From contig NZ_LR824569.1 in assembly GCF_903969135.1 (NCBI RefSeq), positions 5,163,722 through 5,227,721 of the forward strand: a DNA stretch of 64,000 bases. The letters are read 5' to 3'. The notes under the pieces are model-generated. The model saw only the letters and a program-made list of their open reading frames with translations. It did no database searches and had not been told where the DNA came from. Position 1 is the first letter of the stretch; the number at the start of each line of letters is the position of its first letter. The stretch is from Chryseobacterium sp. JV274 (lineage in GTDB: Bacteria > Bacteroidota > Bacteroidia > Flavobacteriales > Weeksellaceae). A program made the translations under genes and the position numbers. Of this stretch, positions 7,876 through 16,323 are shown in pieces.

Positions 7876-8067
7876 CCATATCAATTTCTATACTATTATA
7901 ACCACTGCAGATTAATTCGGACAATCTGTACAGATTCTATTGCTGTCATTTTAGTATAATATTTCTCAAATATTATTTTTTAATGTTCAAATTTAACATT
8001 CTTACTAATGGTCTGTTTTTTTTGATTTGTTTTTTCTAAATTTTAACGAAAAAAATCTCTTTTTTAT

Positions 8068-8121
8068 ATAACTCTACTTTTTGGCATAACAAATTTGGCA
8101 GATAACTCCACTTTTGGCATA
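8068..8121. repeat. Imperfect tandem direct repeat with TTTGGCA motifs
   Basis: ATAACTCTACTTTTTGGCATA (8068-8088, one T longer) and ATAACTCCACTTTTGGCATA (8102-8121) are spaced 34 bp start to start. A third TTTGGCA lies between them at about 8095. Regular spacing near three helical turns suggests a protein-binding array, but no regulator can be named. Confidence 0.5.
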
Positions 8122-8262
8122 TTTTAGTTTAGTGAGAAAATAATTTTCTGGAAAATCCGATTGTTTTAATAATTGAAATAAAAGCAATAATACTATTAAA
8201 TTTACTTTTATTTAGCTATTTAAAATGTTGAATTGATAAAAAATGGCATTGTTTTTTGAAAA

Positions 8263-8342
8263 TAAAAAACCCAGCCGAAGCTGGGTAAAAACTAATAACC
8301 ATGAAAACTCAAATTAAACATGAGAATCGCAGTAGAATAAAC
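8263..8342 (-). ncRNA. Candidate small RNA with intrinsic terminator
   Basis: On the minus strand, GTTTTT is followed by ACCCAGC, loop TTCG, GCTGGGT (8286-8269) and TTTTTT, a textbook terminator. About 60-70 nt upstream lies TTGGCAC-N5-TTGT (8356-8341), whose GG-to-G spacing of 12 fits a sigma-54 -24/-12 promoter. The RNA would run from about 8330 to 8263. It includes a 9-codon ORF (ATG to TAG) that may be chance. No protein gene explains the terminator. Confidence 0.4.
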
Positions 8343-8357
8343 AATTACTGTGCCAAA
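8340..8357 (-). promoter_or_regulatory. Sigma-54-like -24/-12 element
   Basis: Minus-strand TTGGCAC (8356-8350) and TTGT (8344-8341) keep the exact 12-base step between the invariant GG and the G of the -12 box; only the final C of TTGC is replaced by T. It lies directly upstream of the terminator-ended candidate RNA. Confidence 0.35.
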
Positions 8358-8434
8358 GATTGGTTCATAATTTCTTAATAAAAGTTATTTTTATGTTAAA
8401 AAAAAATTAAAATAAAAATCAAAGATATTTTTTG

Positions 8435-8442
8435 TAATTTTG
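8435..8442 (+). promoter_or_regulatory. Putative -7 box of ndk (TAATTTTG)
   Basis: Exact TAnnTTTG, 23 bp before the ndk ATG. The -33 region is A-rich without a clear TTTG. Confidence 0.5.
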
Positions 8443-8465
8443 CGCCATTAAAAAAATATACATTT

Positions 8466-8882
8466 ATGTCTAACATTACATTCACTATGATTAAGCCTGA
8501 TGCAGTTGCTGACGGACATATCGGTGCTATATTGGGTAAGATTGCTGAAGGAGGTTTTAAAATCAAAGCTTTAAAATTAACTCAGCTTACAGTTGCTGAT
8601 GCAAAAAAATTCTATGAAGTACACGCTGAAAGACCATTTTATGGTGAGTTGGTAGAATTCATGAGCTCTGGTCCTATCGTGGCTGCAGTTTTAGAAAAAG
8701 ATAATGCAGTTGAAGACTTCAGAACATTAATTGGTGCTACTAACCCTGCAGAAGCTGCAGAAGGTACAATCAGAAAAATGTTTGCAAGAAGCATCGGAGA
8801 AAATGCTGTTCACGGTTCAGATTCTAACGAGAATGCATTAATCGAAGCTCAGTTCCATTTTTCAGGAAGAGAGATTTTCTAA
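8466..8882 (+). CDS. ndk: Nucleoside diphosphate kinase
   Basis: 138 residues, the normal length. It passes the gamma-phosphate of ATP to other NDPs through phosphohistidine H116 in NAVHGSDS, next to the conserved SxxNA segment. Start [10 protein letters not shown] and mid-part [15 protein letters not shown] are typical. A strong terminator follows. Confidence 0.97.
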   Translation: MSNITFTMIKPDAVADGHIGAILGKIAEGGFKIKALKLTQLTVADAKKFYEVHAERPFYGELVEFMSSGPIVAAVLEKDNAVEDFRTLIGATNPAEAAEGTIRKMFARSIGENAVHGSDSNENALIEAQFHFSGREIF

Positions 8883-8905
8883 GAAATCATCTTACAAAAT
8901 AAAAG

Positions 8906-8937
8906 ATCCGGAGAGAATTCTCCGGATTTTGTTTTTT
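8906..8937. terminator. Bidirectional terminator between ndk and fucosidase
   Basis: ATCCGGAGA (8906-8914) and TCTCCGGAT (8919-8927) form a 9-bp stem with a 4-nt loop, then TTTGTTTTTT. The opposite strand also has a T-rich tail, so it serves both convergent genes. Confidence 0.9.
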
Positions 8938-8954
8938 ATGATATTCAACGCTTA

Positions 8955-10802
8955 TTAAAGATTGTTTTCAATAGCACCCACATTTTCTCTGTAAAGTTCA
9001 ATAGGCTTATTGAGTAAAACAGCAATGACAGTCATCTGCTTATCCAGCTTTTCCTTTGGAATATCAATATAAATAATTCCCGGTCTGTCACTCCAGTAAA
9101 GTTTATTATATATCGTATGTGACAGCATAGTGCCTTCGCCTACCACTCTTATTCTGGCAATTCCGTTTTTTATTCCTTTTAAGGCAATTGGACCTGTAGG
9201 GGTTCCTTCCACAAAAAGATAAAGTGTCTGTTTATCTTTTGACAATGCACTTATTCCTGAATAGTGGCCATCTGGTAATCCTTTTTCAGTTTCATAAAGT
9301 GCCTCCGCATGCTTACTTATCCATTGCAGAGTTTCCTGATTGGTGTTGGGTGTTGTCTTGATTTTCATATCGAGACCATCACTGGTCAGCCCTGAAGAGG
9401 TCGGCAGATTATAACCATTATATAGTGTATTGGCTATAGTATAGGCCGCTTCCTGTGTGTTTTTATTACCCATGATTTCAGCGAGAGAGTGATTTTCCTT
9501 TTTAAAATCTTTCAGAAATACAGGCGGAGTATCAAAAGTAAGTTCTACAACGGTGACGTCTTTATCAAATTTCACATTGGAAAAATTCAATGTGAGTGTT
9601 TTTTCAGCGTTGTAATCTGTTTTGATAATAGCTGAAGGATCTCCTATTATTTTTGCTGAAGCAGGTTTTGTTTCCAATCCATAAATCTTTGCGAAGTTTT
9701 TGGCTTCCTCCAGGTAAAGGAATAAGGATTTTTTTGAGGTAGATAAAGAAGATTTTCCTTTATAATTTTCAAAAGGAATTCCACGGGTTGTTTCATAAAT
9801 GGCGTGCTGGTTTTTAGAGGTCCATCGGCCAAGGTTTTTCAGAATTTCCACTTGCTCCTCGGGAATTGTACCATCTGATCTGGGTCCGATATCAAGCAGA
9901 AGATTTCCTCCCATACTGATAACATCTGCCAGCGTTCTTACGATCATATTAGGTGTTTTATAGCTTTTATCATAAGGCTGATATCCCCAGGAATCATTCA
10001 TGGTATAACAAAGCTCCCAGTATGGATTTTGTGGTGGAACGACCGGAATTCCCTGTTCAGGAGTGTCATAATCCCCATGATTGTTGAGCCTTGAATTGAT
10101 GATGATATTTGAATTGTATTTCTTGAGCAGATCCAGAGTCTGAGAAGCTTTCCATTCCTCAGAAGTATGTTCCCAGTCTCCATCAAACCAAAGAAGGTCA
10201 GGGGAGTACTGAGAGGAAAGTTCATTAAGCTGGCTTTGATAGTAACTGATGAAATTCTGCCATCGTTTCGGATCGTTTTTTATTTCGTATCGCTTTTTTG
10301 TCCGCGTATTGATATCATAATAGGGATGGCTCCAATCCGGCAAGGAGAAGTAAAGCCCTGTTTTTAATCCGGAATTTTTCAAAGCAGAAATAAAAGGACT
10401 TAGAACATTTTTTTTGGCCAAAGACTGTCCGGGAATTGTGATCGCTTTTTCAGCCTTAGAGTTCCACAATGAAACCCCGTCATGATGTTTGGTCGTAATA
10501 ACAGCGTATTTTGCTCCGGATTCTTTAATAAGGTTTACCCACTGTTCAGGCTGATATTTTGAAGCTGAAAAACCATTCAGCTGTTTCATGTAATTTTCGT
10601 GATTGATATAATTGTTGAAAAATGACCATGATTCAGATATTCCATTTACGGAGTAGATTCCCCAATGAATAAAAATACCCAGTTTGGCATTTTTAAACCA
10701 TTCCATTTTCTTGCTGTTGTCAACTGTTTGAACCTGTGCATTGGTATTATAAGCAGATAACACCAACCCAAGGAAAACAGCTTTAATCAGACTGCTTTTC
10801 AT
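8955..10802 (-). CDS. Secreted alpha-L-fucosidase (GH29)
   Basis: 615 residues from the ATG at 10802, chosen because it begins a signal peptide (MKSSLIKAVFLGLVLSAYN, cleavage near NAQ). The frame stays open to 10874, but that extension has no secretion signal. Family features: FIHWGIYSV, TKHHDG, nucleophile region WFDGDW with D207, and GGNLLLDIGPRSDGTIP. The last ~200 residues hold beta-rich modules of a type seen in many GH29. It removes alpha-linked fucose from glycans, probably in the periplasm. It stands alone, outside the polysaccharide locus at the other end of the window. Confidence 0.92.
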   Translation of the reverse strand: MKSSLIKAVFLGLVLSAYNTNAQVQTVDNSKKMEWFKNAKLGIFIHWGIYSVNGISESWSFFNNYINHENYMKQLNGFSASKYQPEQWVNLIKESGAKYAVITTKHHDGVSLWNSKAEKAITIPGQSLAKKNVLSPFISALKNSGLKTGLYFSLPDWSHPYYDINTRTKKRYEIKNDPKRWQNFISYYQSQLNELSSQYSPDLLWFDGDWEHTSEEWKASQTLDLLKKYNSNIIINSRLNNHGDYDTPEQGIPVVPPQNPYWELCYTMNDSWGYQPYDKSYKTPNMIVRTLADVISMGGNLLLDIGPRSDGTIPEEQVEILKNLGRWTSKNQHAIYETTRGIPFENYKGKSSLSTSKKSLFLYLEEAKNFAKIYGLETKPASAKIIGDPSAIIKTDYNAEKTLTLNFSNVKFDKDVTVVELTFDTPPVFLKDFKKENHSLAEIMGNKNTQEAAYTIANTLYNGYNLPTSSGLTSDGLDMKIKTTPNTNQETLQWISKHAEALYETEKGLPDGHYSGISALSKDKQTLYLFVEGTPTGPIALKGIKNGIARIRVVGEGTMLSHTIYNKLYWSDRPGIIYIDIPKEKLDKQMTVIAVLLNKPIELYRENVGAIENNL

Positions 10803-11035
10803 ATATAGTTTTATTTTACCATTAAATATAAATAAAGAAAGCATTACCGCAATAATATCTTGAGATTTACTCATAATTATTATCAGAGCGTCTCCTTTAT
10901 TATTGTATTTTTATGATTTAAACTAAAAATTAAAATAAAACCATCTCCATATAATTTGAACTTAAAATAAAAGGTTGAATATATTGGACGAGATAAATGG
11001 AACGTTTATTGTAAATTTTATTTGAAAAAGCAATT

Positions 11036-11257
11036 ATGAAAATTCCAGCAATATTAATGGCGAGTTTATTAGCAGTAGGAGCTTCTGCACAAAGCACTAA
11101 ACCTGAAACTAGAACTAAAAAGCCTGTAAAAAAAGTAAAGAAAGCAACAGCACCCGATACTGTTGAAAAGAAAAAACCGGGAACTCCTAAGTCAATCGTA
11201 AAAAAAGATACGCTTGTTCTTCGTGGCCATGGCTGCCCGGCTTGTGGAATGGGATAA
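11036..11257 (+). CDS. Secreted RiPP-type precursor peptide with C-terminal CPACGMG
   Basis: 73 residues: a signal peptide (1-18, ASA before Gln), a Lys/Thr/Pro-rich middle (20-58), and a short tail LRGHGCPACGMG at the very end with the only cysteines, C67 and C70. The next gene, 3 bp downstream, is a DUF692/MNIO enzyme. MNIOs modify cysteines in precursor peptides, and from memory the Chryseobacterium ChrA/ChrH system acts on a similar Cys-containing C-terminal segment. The pair therefore fits a RiPP whose C-terminal Cys motif is rebuilt. An export signal on the precursor is typical of the bufferin-like branch tied to metal handling. The product itself is unknown. Confidence 0.75.
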   Translation: MKIPAILMASLLAVGASAQSTKPETRTKKPVKKVKKATAPDTVEKKKPGTPKSIVKKDTLVLRGHGCPACGMG

Positions 11258-11260
11258 AAG

Positions 11261-12358
11261 ATGAAAAAACCACTATTAGGAATATCAATGATGGCAGAAG
11301 CTGATTTTGTTTCTGCTGTTTTGCCGTTGCTGCAGAACAACACTATTGATGTTCTGGAATGGTCCTTTGATACCCTTTATCATGCCAATGAACCGGATTG
11401 GCTTCGTGATCTGCTAAACTTTTATGCAGAAAATAACCGTTTGATAGGCCATGGTGTTTATTATTCCCTGTTTGATGCAAGATGGACAGAAAGGCAGGAA
11501 GATTGGCTGAAAAAGCTAAAAGAAGAAGTCGGCTTAAGGAAATACAATCATATCACGGAACATTTTGGTTTCATGAATACTGAAAACTTTCATCAGGGAG
11601 TACCATTGCCGGTATCTCTGCATCCCAAAACTTTACAAATAGGAAAAGACAGGCTGTACAGGCTTCAGGAGACGATAGATATTCCTGTAGGTATAGAAAA
11701 TTTAGCGTTTTCATTTTCTATTGATGATGTCAAAGAACAAGGGATTTTTCTTGATAAACTAACGGAGGATACCAATGGCTTTCTGATTCTCGATCTTCAT
11801 AATATTTATTGTCAATCCTGTAATTTTGGAGTGAAAATGCAGGAAATAATTGATCTGTACCCTTTGGATAAGGTAAAAGAGATTCATCTTTCCGGAGGAA
11901 GCTGGCAGGAGAGTGTATATGGGAAAAAGCAGGTGAGAAGAGATACCCATGATGATATTATTCCCGAAGAGATTTTTTCTGTTTTGCCTTCCGTTTTAGC
12001 AAAGTGTCAAAATCTGGAATATATTATTACCGAAAGGCTGGGGCATACGCTGAAAACAGAAGAGGAAAAAGAAAATTTCCTGAATGATTTCAATAAAATT
12101 AAAACAATAATCGAAGCTTCTGATTGGAAAGGAAGAAAAATAAGCAGTTGGAACAAGCGGCAAATACAACTTCCGGAGAAACCTGTCGAAGATCTGGCTT
12201 TGTTTGAAGAGCAGTCAAGGCTTACCAGACTTCTTTTTGACAATGCGGGAGCAGCAGTTATCAAAGATCAGGATTTTCATTACTTTAAAACAGAGAACTG
12301 GGATCCTGAAATGATTCTTACTGCCCAGAATATTATCAAAAAATGGAATCCTTATTAA
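11261..12358 (+). CDS. MNIO (DUF692) peptide-modifying iron enzyme with C-terminal extension
   Basis: 365 residues. About 1-275 form the DUF692 TIM barrel with its metal-binding motifs: GHGVYYS, ITEHFGF, GIENLAF, LDLHNIYCQ, EIHLSGG, DTHDDIIPEE and the final ITERLGH. MNIOs carry two or three irons and oxidise cysteine-containing peptides. Residues ~285-365 are an extra domain (EEQSRLTRLLFDNAG...) that may recognise the leader, a task usually done by a separate partner protein; no separate partner gene is next to it. The 3-bp gap to the precursor gene points to one transcript. Family is sure; exact chemistry is not. Confidence 0.85.
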   Translation: MKKPLLGISMMAEADFVSAVLPLLQNNTIDVLEWSFDTLYHANEPDWLRDLLNFYAENNRLIGHGVYYSLFDARWTERQEDWLKKLKEEVGLRKYNHITEHFGFMNTENFHQGVPLPVSLHPKTLQIGKDRLYRLQETIDIPVGIENLAFSFSIDDVKEQGIFLDKLTEDTNGFLILDLHNIYCQSCNFGVKMQEIIDLYPLDKVKEIHLSGGSWQESVYGKKQVRRDTHDDIIPEEIFSVLPSVLAKCQNLEYIITERLGHTLKTEEEKENFLNDFNKIKTIIEASDWKGRKISSWNKRQIQLPEKPVEDLALFEEQSRLTRLLFDNAGAAVIKDQDFHYFKTENWDPEMILTAQNIIKKWNPY

Positions 12359-12387
12359 TTCTATCCTGATAACCAAAATCAAAATAT

Positions 12388-12879
12388 ATGAAAATGACAA
12401 CACTAGTATTGATCATTACCGCTGTCCTCACTGCTCTGATAGGAGGACTTTTCTATGCTTATTCATGTTCTGTAGTCCTTGGACTGGGAAAACTCTCTGA
12501 TGTAGAATATCTGAAAGCTATGCAGAACATCAACCGGGAAATTCTGAACCCTGTTTTCTTCATGAGTTTTATGGGAACAGCGGCTTTTCTGCCGGTATCT
12601 GTCTTTTTGTTCCGCGGACATCAGTCTGTTTTTATCTTTCTCCTGCTGGCTGCACTGGCCTATCTGATTGGGGTTTTTGGAGTGACGGTTGCGGGGAATG
12701 TTCCGATGAATGACGCACTGGATAAGTTTGATATTTCCAATTCTACAACGGAAGCCATCAGGCAGATGCGCGCTAATTTTGAAAACAGATGGAATTTTCT
12801 GAATAATATAAGAACCGTTTTCTCTGTTATTTCTATCATTTTTGTAGTCTGTGCCTGTATCTGGAATAAGGAGGTGTAA
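12388..12879 (+). CDS. DUF1772-type small membrane protein
   Basis: 163 residues with about four transmembrane helices and a soluble loop (DKFDISNSTTEAIRQMRANFENRWNFLNNIRT) typical of the DUF1772/anthrone-oxygenase-like family. It starts 29 bp after the MNIO gene on the same strand, so it may belong to that operon, though the family also occurs alone in many genomes. No enzymatic role can be assigned. Confidence 0.7.
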   Translation: MKMTTLVLIITAVLTALIGGLFYAYSCSVVLGLGKLSDVEYLKAMQNINREILNPVFFMSFMGTAAFLPVSVFLFRGHQSVFIFLLLAALAYLIGVFGVTVAGNVPMNDALDKFDISNSTTEAIRQMRANFENRWNFLNNIRTVFSVISIIFVVCACIWNKEV

Positions 12880-12890
12880 ATGGGCGAATA

Positions 12891-12927
12891 CGTAGAAATA
12901 CTTAATGTTAGATTCGGTATTTCTACG
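12891..12927. repeat. 11-bp perfect inverted repeat
   Basis: CGTAGAAATAC (12891-12901) and GTATTTCTACG (12917-12927) pair perfectly around a 15-nt loop, 12 bp after the DUF1772 stop. No T-run follows; the real terminator lies 120 bp further on. Confidence 0.6.
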
Positions 12928-13045
12928 GATGTGTACCTATGGTTTTATTCTGATCTTTGTGTTGTTAGCAAGACAAAACAGATTTAACATTTTCAAAATG
13001 TTGAGAAAAAATTTATAACCACGAAGACTTCATTTCAAACAAGAG

Positions 13046-13076
13046 AAAAGGCAGCCATTGGCTGCCTTTTGTTTTT
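13046..13076. terminator. Bidirectional terminator
   Basis: AAAAGGCAGCC and GGCTGCCTTTT form an 11-bp stem with a 3-nt loop between the convergent DUF1772 and rpe genes; it is followed by GTTTTT on the plus strand and an A/T-rich tail on the other. Confidence 0.9.
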
Positions 13077-13092
13077 ATAATAAAGATAATTA

Positions 13093-13743
13093 TTAAATCT
13101 TTAGAAGTTCAATCGTTCTCTCAGGGCTTTCTGCTGAGAAAACAGCATTTCCTGCCACAAGTACATCAGCTCCGGCTTCAAAAAGTTTAGAAGCGTTGTC
13201 AAGGTTCACTCCACCGTCTATTTCAATAAGGGCTGTAGAGTTGTTGCTTAAGATTAGGTCTTTGGTTTCAGCAATTTTTTTGTAAGTATTTTCAATGAAT
13301 TTCTGTCCTCCAAACCCTGGATTTACACTCATTAACAATACCAGATCCACATCTGCAATGATGTCTTCAAGCATTAATACCGGAGTAGAAGGGTTCAAAA
13401 CAACACCTGCTTTTACTCCTTTGCTCTGAATGTGATGAATGGTTCTGTGAAGGTGAGTACATGCTTCATAATGTACTGAAATAAGGTCTGCACCATGATT
13501 GATAAATTCATCAACATATTTCTCAGGCTCCACAATCATCAGGTGAACATCTACAAATTTTTTGGCATGCTGCTGAACAGTTTTCATTACCGGAAAACCA
13601 AATGAAATATTGGGTACAAAACGGCCGTCCATTACATCAATGTGGAACCAGTCGGCCTGGGAATTGTTCAGCATTTCAATGTCTCTTTGCAGATTCCCAA
13701 AGTCTGCAGATAAAAGGGATGGAGCAATAAGCTTCGTTTTCAT
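13093..13743 (-). CDS. rpe: Ribulose-phosphate 3-epimerase
   Basis: 216 residues, full length. It interconverts ribulose-5-phosphate and xylulose-5-phosphate in the pentose phosphate pathway. Motifs: FHIDVMDGRFVPNISFG, VDVHLMI, VNPGFGGQ, and the phosphate-binding EIDGGV...GADVLVAGNAVF. It probably has its own promoter, because the upstream M42 gene is separated by 117 bp that hold an imperfect inverted repeat (GAATCAAGA at 13773-13781 with TCTTGATTC at 13850-13858). Confidence 0.96.
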   Translation of the reverse strand: MKTKLIAPSLLSADFGNLQRDIEMLNNSQADWFHIDVMDGRFVPNISFGFPVMKTVQQHAKKFVDVHLMIVEPEKYVDEFINHGADLISVHYEACTHLHRTIHHIQSKGVKAGVVLNPSTPVLMLEDIIADVDLVLLMSVNPGFGGQKFIENTYKKIAETKDLILSNNSTALIEIDGGVNLDNASKLFEAGADVLVAGNAVFSAESPERTIELLKI

Positions 13744-13860
13744 TTTTACTTTATATTAGATATTTAGAGTCAGGAATCAAGAACCAAAACATGGTCAAAA
13801 CAGGTGTTTTATATGTGTATTTTGGTTATCTTGAATCTTGTGTCTGGCATCTTGATTCTA

Positions 13861-14934
13861 TTAATGATACTTCAGTTTCATTTCCGGTTTGATCTTAAGA
13901 ACGGTTTCGTAGATAAGTTTAATCACATTCCCTACATCTTCTTTGGACACCATTTCTACCGTAGTATGCATATAACGCAAAGGTAAGGAAATTAACGCAC
14001 TTGGTACTCCGCCATTAGAATGAGCAAAAGCATCTGTATCAGTTCCTGTAGCTCTGCTTGCTGCTGCTCTTTGGAAAGGAATTTTTTTAACTTTTGCTGT
14101 GTCAATAATCAATTCTCTGATGGTATGGTGAACACTTGGCGCAAAGAATACTACCGGTCCTGCACCACATTTCTGATCTCCTTCTTTCTTCTTTTCAATC
14201 ATCGGAGTGGTAGTGTCATGGGTAACATCCGTTACAATAGCAATATTCGGTTTGATGGTGTCAGCGATCATATCTGCGCCGTATAAACCTACTTCTTCCT
14301 GTACAGAATTGGTAATATAAAGTCCGAATGGAATAGATTTTTTATTTTCTTTCAAAAGTCTTGCTACTTCTGCAATCATGAAACCTCCGATTCTGTTGTC
14401 CAACGCTCTGCAGACAAAATATCTGTCGTTCATTTCAAAGAACTCGTCCGGGTAAGTAATCATACATCCTACAAAGATTCCCATTTCTTCCACTTCTTTT
14501 TTGGAAGTAGCACCACAGTCGATGAAGATATTTTCAATTTTAGGAGTAGGCTCATTCTGATTCGTTCTCGTATGAATAGCCGGCCATCCGAATACTCCTT
14601 TTACAATTCCGTTTTCTCCGTGAATATGAACCACTTTTGAAGGGGCAATCGTCTGATCGGAACCTCCGTTTCTGATGACATAGATTAATCCGTCATCTGT
14701 AATATAATTGATGTACCATGAAATTTCATCAGCATGTGCTTCAATCACTACTTTAAATTCAGCTTCCGGGTTGATGATCCCATAACAGGTACCATAATGG
14801 TCTACTTCTATTGTGTCAACATAGGGTCTGATATAGTCCATCCAGACTTCTTGTCCTTTATGTTCGTAACCTGTTGGAGATGATGTGTTTAAATATTTTT
14901 CTAAAAATTTCAAAGATTTCTTTTCAAATTTCAT
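13861..14934 (-). CDS. M42 family metallo-aminopeptidase
   Basis: 357 residues, a cytoplasmic two-metal aminopeptidase related to FrvX/CelM/PepA-type TET enzymes. Visible metal and catalytic motifs: IEAHADEISW, CRALDNRIGGF, VQEEVGLYGA (catalytic and ligand glutamates), VTDVTHDT, and the late histidine in LPLRYMHTTVEMV. No signal peptide. It likely trims short peptides. Its start lies 51 bp from the divergent DUF4294 gene. Confidence 0.93.
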   Translation of the reverse strand: MKFEKKSLKFLEKYLNTSSPTGYEHKGQEVWMDYIRPYVDTIEVDHYGTCYGIINPEAEFKVVIEAHADEISWYINYITDDGLIYVIRNGGSDQTIAPSKVVHIHGENGIVKGVFGWPAIHTRTNQNEPTPKIENIFIDCGATSKKEVEEMGIFVGCMITYPDEFFEMNDRYFVCRALDNRIGGFMIAEVARLLKENKKSIPFGLYITNSVQEEVGLYGADMIADTIKPNIAIVTDVTHDTTTPMIEKKKEGDQKCGAGPVVFFAPSVHHTIRELIIDTAKVKKIPFQRAAASRATGTDTDAFAHSNGGVPSALISLPLRYMHTTVEMVSKEDVGNVIKLIYETVLKIKPEMKLKYH

Positions 14935-14985
14935 AAAAAGGAATGATTTTTGCGTTTAATTTTTGTTCTTATAAGTGTAAAAATA

Positions 14986-15690
14986 ATGAATTTTAGTAAG
15001 ATTATCTGCCTTTTTATTCTCTTTTTTGGAGTCAGTGCTTTTGGCCAAAAGGATGGTGTAGTGGCGAAACCACTCAATCAGTATCCACCTGAATCCTTGA
15101 AAACGGATGAATTTGGTAATAAATACTATTATGACGAGCAGCAAAAAGTCAAGATTTATGAAATTAACGGCGAGCCTGTAGTTGTATTAGACGAGTTGGT
15201 TTTGGTTAATAAACCGAGATTTAATAACCAGCTGGATAAAAATTACTATTATTTTCTGAATAAAAAGCTGTACAGAGTATATCCGCTATTTGTCACTGCA
15301 TTACAGCAGTACAGAGACATCCAGAAAGATATGAATGATATGGATAGCAAGGCTAAAAGAAAATTTGTAAGAGAACGACAGAATATGCTGGCAGATCAAT
15401 ATGAAAAACAACTGAGAGATCTTACCACTACCGAAGGGCAGGTTTTTGCAAAACTGATGAACAGGGCTACCGGAAAAAATGTCTATGAAATAATCAAAGA
15501 ACTGAGAGGCGGATGGAGCGCTTTCTGGTGGAATGTAAAAGGAAAAATGGCCGATATTGATCTGAAAGAACAATACGATCCACACAAAAACAGAACTGAT
15601 GAATTTGTAGAATCATTGCTTCAGTCCAATTGGAATTCAGGGTATTTGCAGCCTTACCCGGGAGCAAGCGATTTTAAAGTCAAGAAATAA
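14986..15690 (+). CDS. Secreted DUF4294-type protein
   Basis: 234 residues from the ATG at 14986, preferred over an upstream in-frame ATG at 14950 because it begins a clean signal peptide (MNFSKIICLFILFFGVSAFG-Q). The body is Tyr-, Lys- and Asn-rich and helical, with a conserved-looking RGGWSAFWWNVKGKMADIDLKEQYDP segment near the C-terminus. It resembles the DUF4294 family found almost only in Bacteroidota. No function is known; periplasmic location is inferred from the signal. Confidence 0.7.
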   Translation: MNFSKIICLFILFFGVSAFGQKDGVVAKPLNQYPPESLKTDEFGNKYYYDEQQKVKIYEINGEPVVVLDELVLVNKPRFNNQLDKNYYYFLNKKLYRVYPLFVTALQQYRDIQKDMNDMDSKAKRKFVRERQNMLADQYEKQLRDLTTTEGQVFAKLMNRATGKNVYEIIKELRGGWSAFWWNVKGKMADIDLKEQYDPHKNRTDEFVESLLQSNWNSGYLQPYPGASDFKVKK

Positions 15691-15693
15691 TAT

Positions 15694-15730
15694 AAATTCC
15701 TGTAAGAATGCTTACAGGAATTTTTCTTTT
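15694..15730. terminator. Terminator overlapping the end of the Nudix gene
   Basis: AAATTCCTGTAAG (15694-15706) and CTTACAGGAATTT (15711-15723) make a 13-bp stem with an AATG loop, then TTCTTTT. The 3' arm also encodes the last codons and stop of the convergent Nudix gene. Confidence 0.85.
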
Positions 15731-16128
15731 AATTTATCAAATACAATCTTATCTATTGGAAGAGGGAAAGGATTGTCTGGTCTGTCTATATCAATCCATT
15801 CTGTTTTTTCGATGCAGGGATCCATGATAATGAAATCTTCTTCATTCACAATATCTACTATATAATATATCGTAAGAAGCTGTTCGTTTTCTTTGAAGCG
15901 GGAAACCAGAAAGTTTTCCTGAGTATAAAAATGTTCCAGAACATTAATCTGTACATTCAGTTCTTCATCAAATTCACGATGCAGGCATTCCAGTACTCCT
16001 TCACCATATTCTAATCCGCCACCCGGAAATTTCATTAAAGGTTCGCCGGCATATTCTTCAAATAAAGTCAGAACTTGTTTGTCTTTTACCGCACACGCAT
16101 ACACTCTAATGTTGATCTTATCTATCAT
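15712..16128 (-). CDS. Nudix hydrolase
   Basis: 138 residues with a full Nudix box (GGGLEYGEGVLECLHREFDEELNV pattern: G-x5-E-x7-REFxEE-x-N), which binds Mg2+ and cleaves nucleoside diphosphates linked to another group. The substrate cannot be told; a house-cleaning or ADP-sugar/CoA role is possible. The last codons lie within a terminator hairpin shared with the convergent gene. Confidence 0.88.
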   Translation of the reverse strand: MIDKINIRVYACAVKDKQVLTLFEEYAGEPLMKFPGGGLEYGEGVLECLHREFDEELNVQINVLEHFYTQENFLVSRFKENEQLLTIYYIVDIVNEEDFIIMDPCIEKTEWIDIDRPDNPFPLPIDKIVFDKLKEKFL

Positions 16129-16323
16129 ATATATAATGTATAATATTTGTATAGCTAATGTAAGAAATTTTGTTGAAAAAAGCTGGCTGTAGGAAGCGTG
16201 AAGCTGGAAGTTTTATGCTATCTGTTTTATTTCTGAAAATTTCCAAATCAATCTATCTTTACTATAGAATGATTATTATAAAAAATAGAAAATTAAAGTA
16301 TATTTCCTTAGTAGCTTTACATT

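Larger units (their letters stand above)
7876..8465. other. 590-bp intergenic region between rsgA and ndk
   Basis: It contains an imperfect direct repeat (8068-8088 and 8102-8121), a strong hairpin with a T-run on the minus strand (8263-8286), a -24/-12-like element on the minus strand (8340-8357), and the ndk -7 box (8435-8442). No convincing protein gene; the 25-codon ORF at 8301-8378 lies over the minus-strand elements and was not called. Confidence 0.6.

Noticed and set aside
8301..8378. 25-codon plus-strand ORF after a hairpin
   Set aside because: It lies over the minus-strand small-RNA signals, has no promoter of its own and low complexity; the T-run shows that the hairpin belongs to the minus strand.
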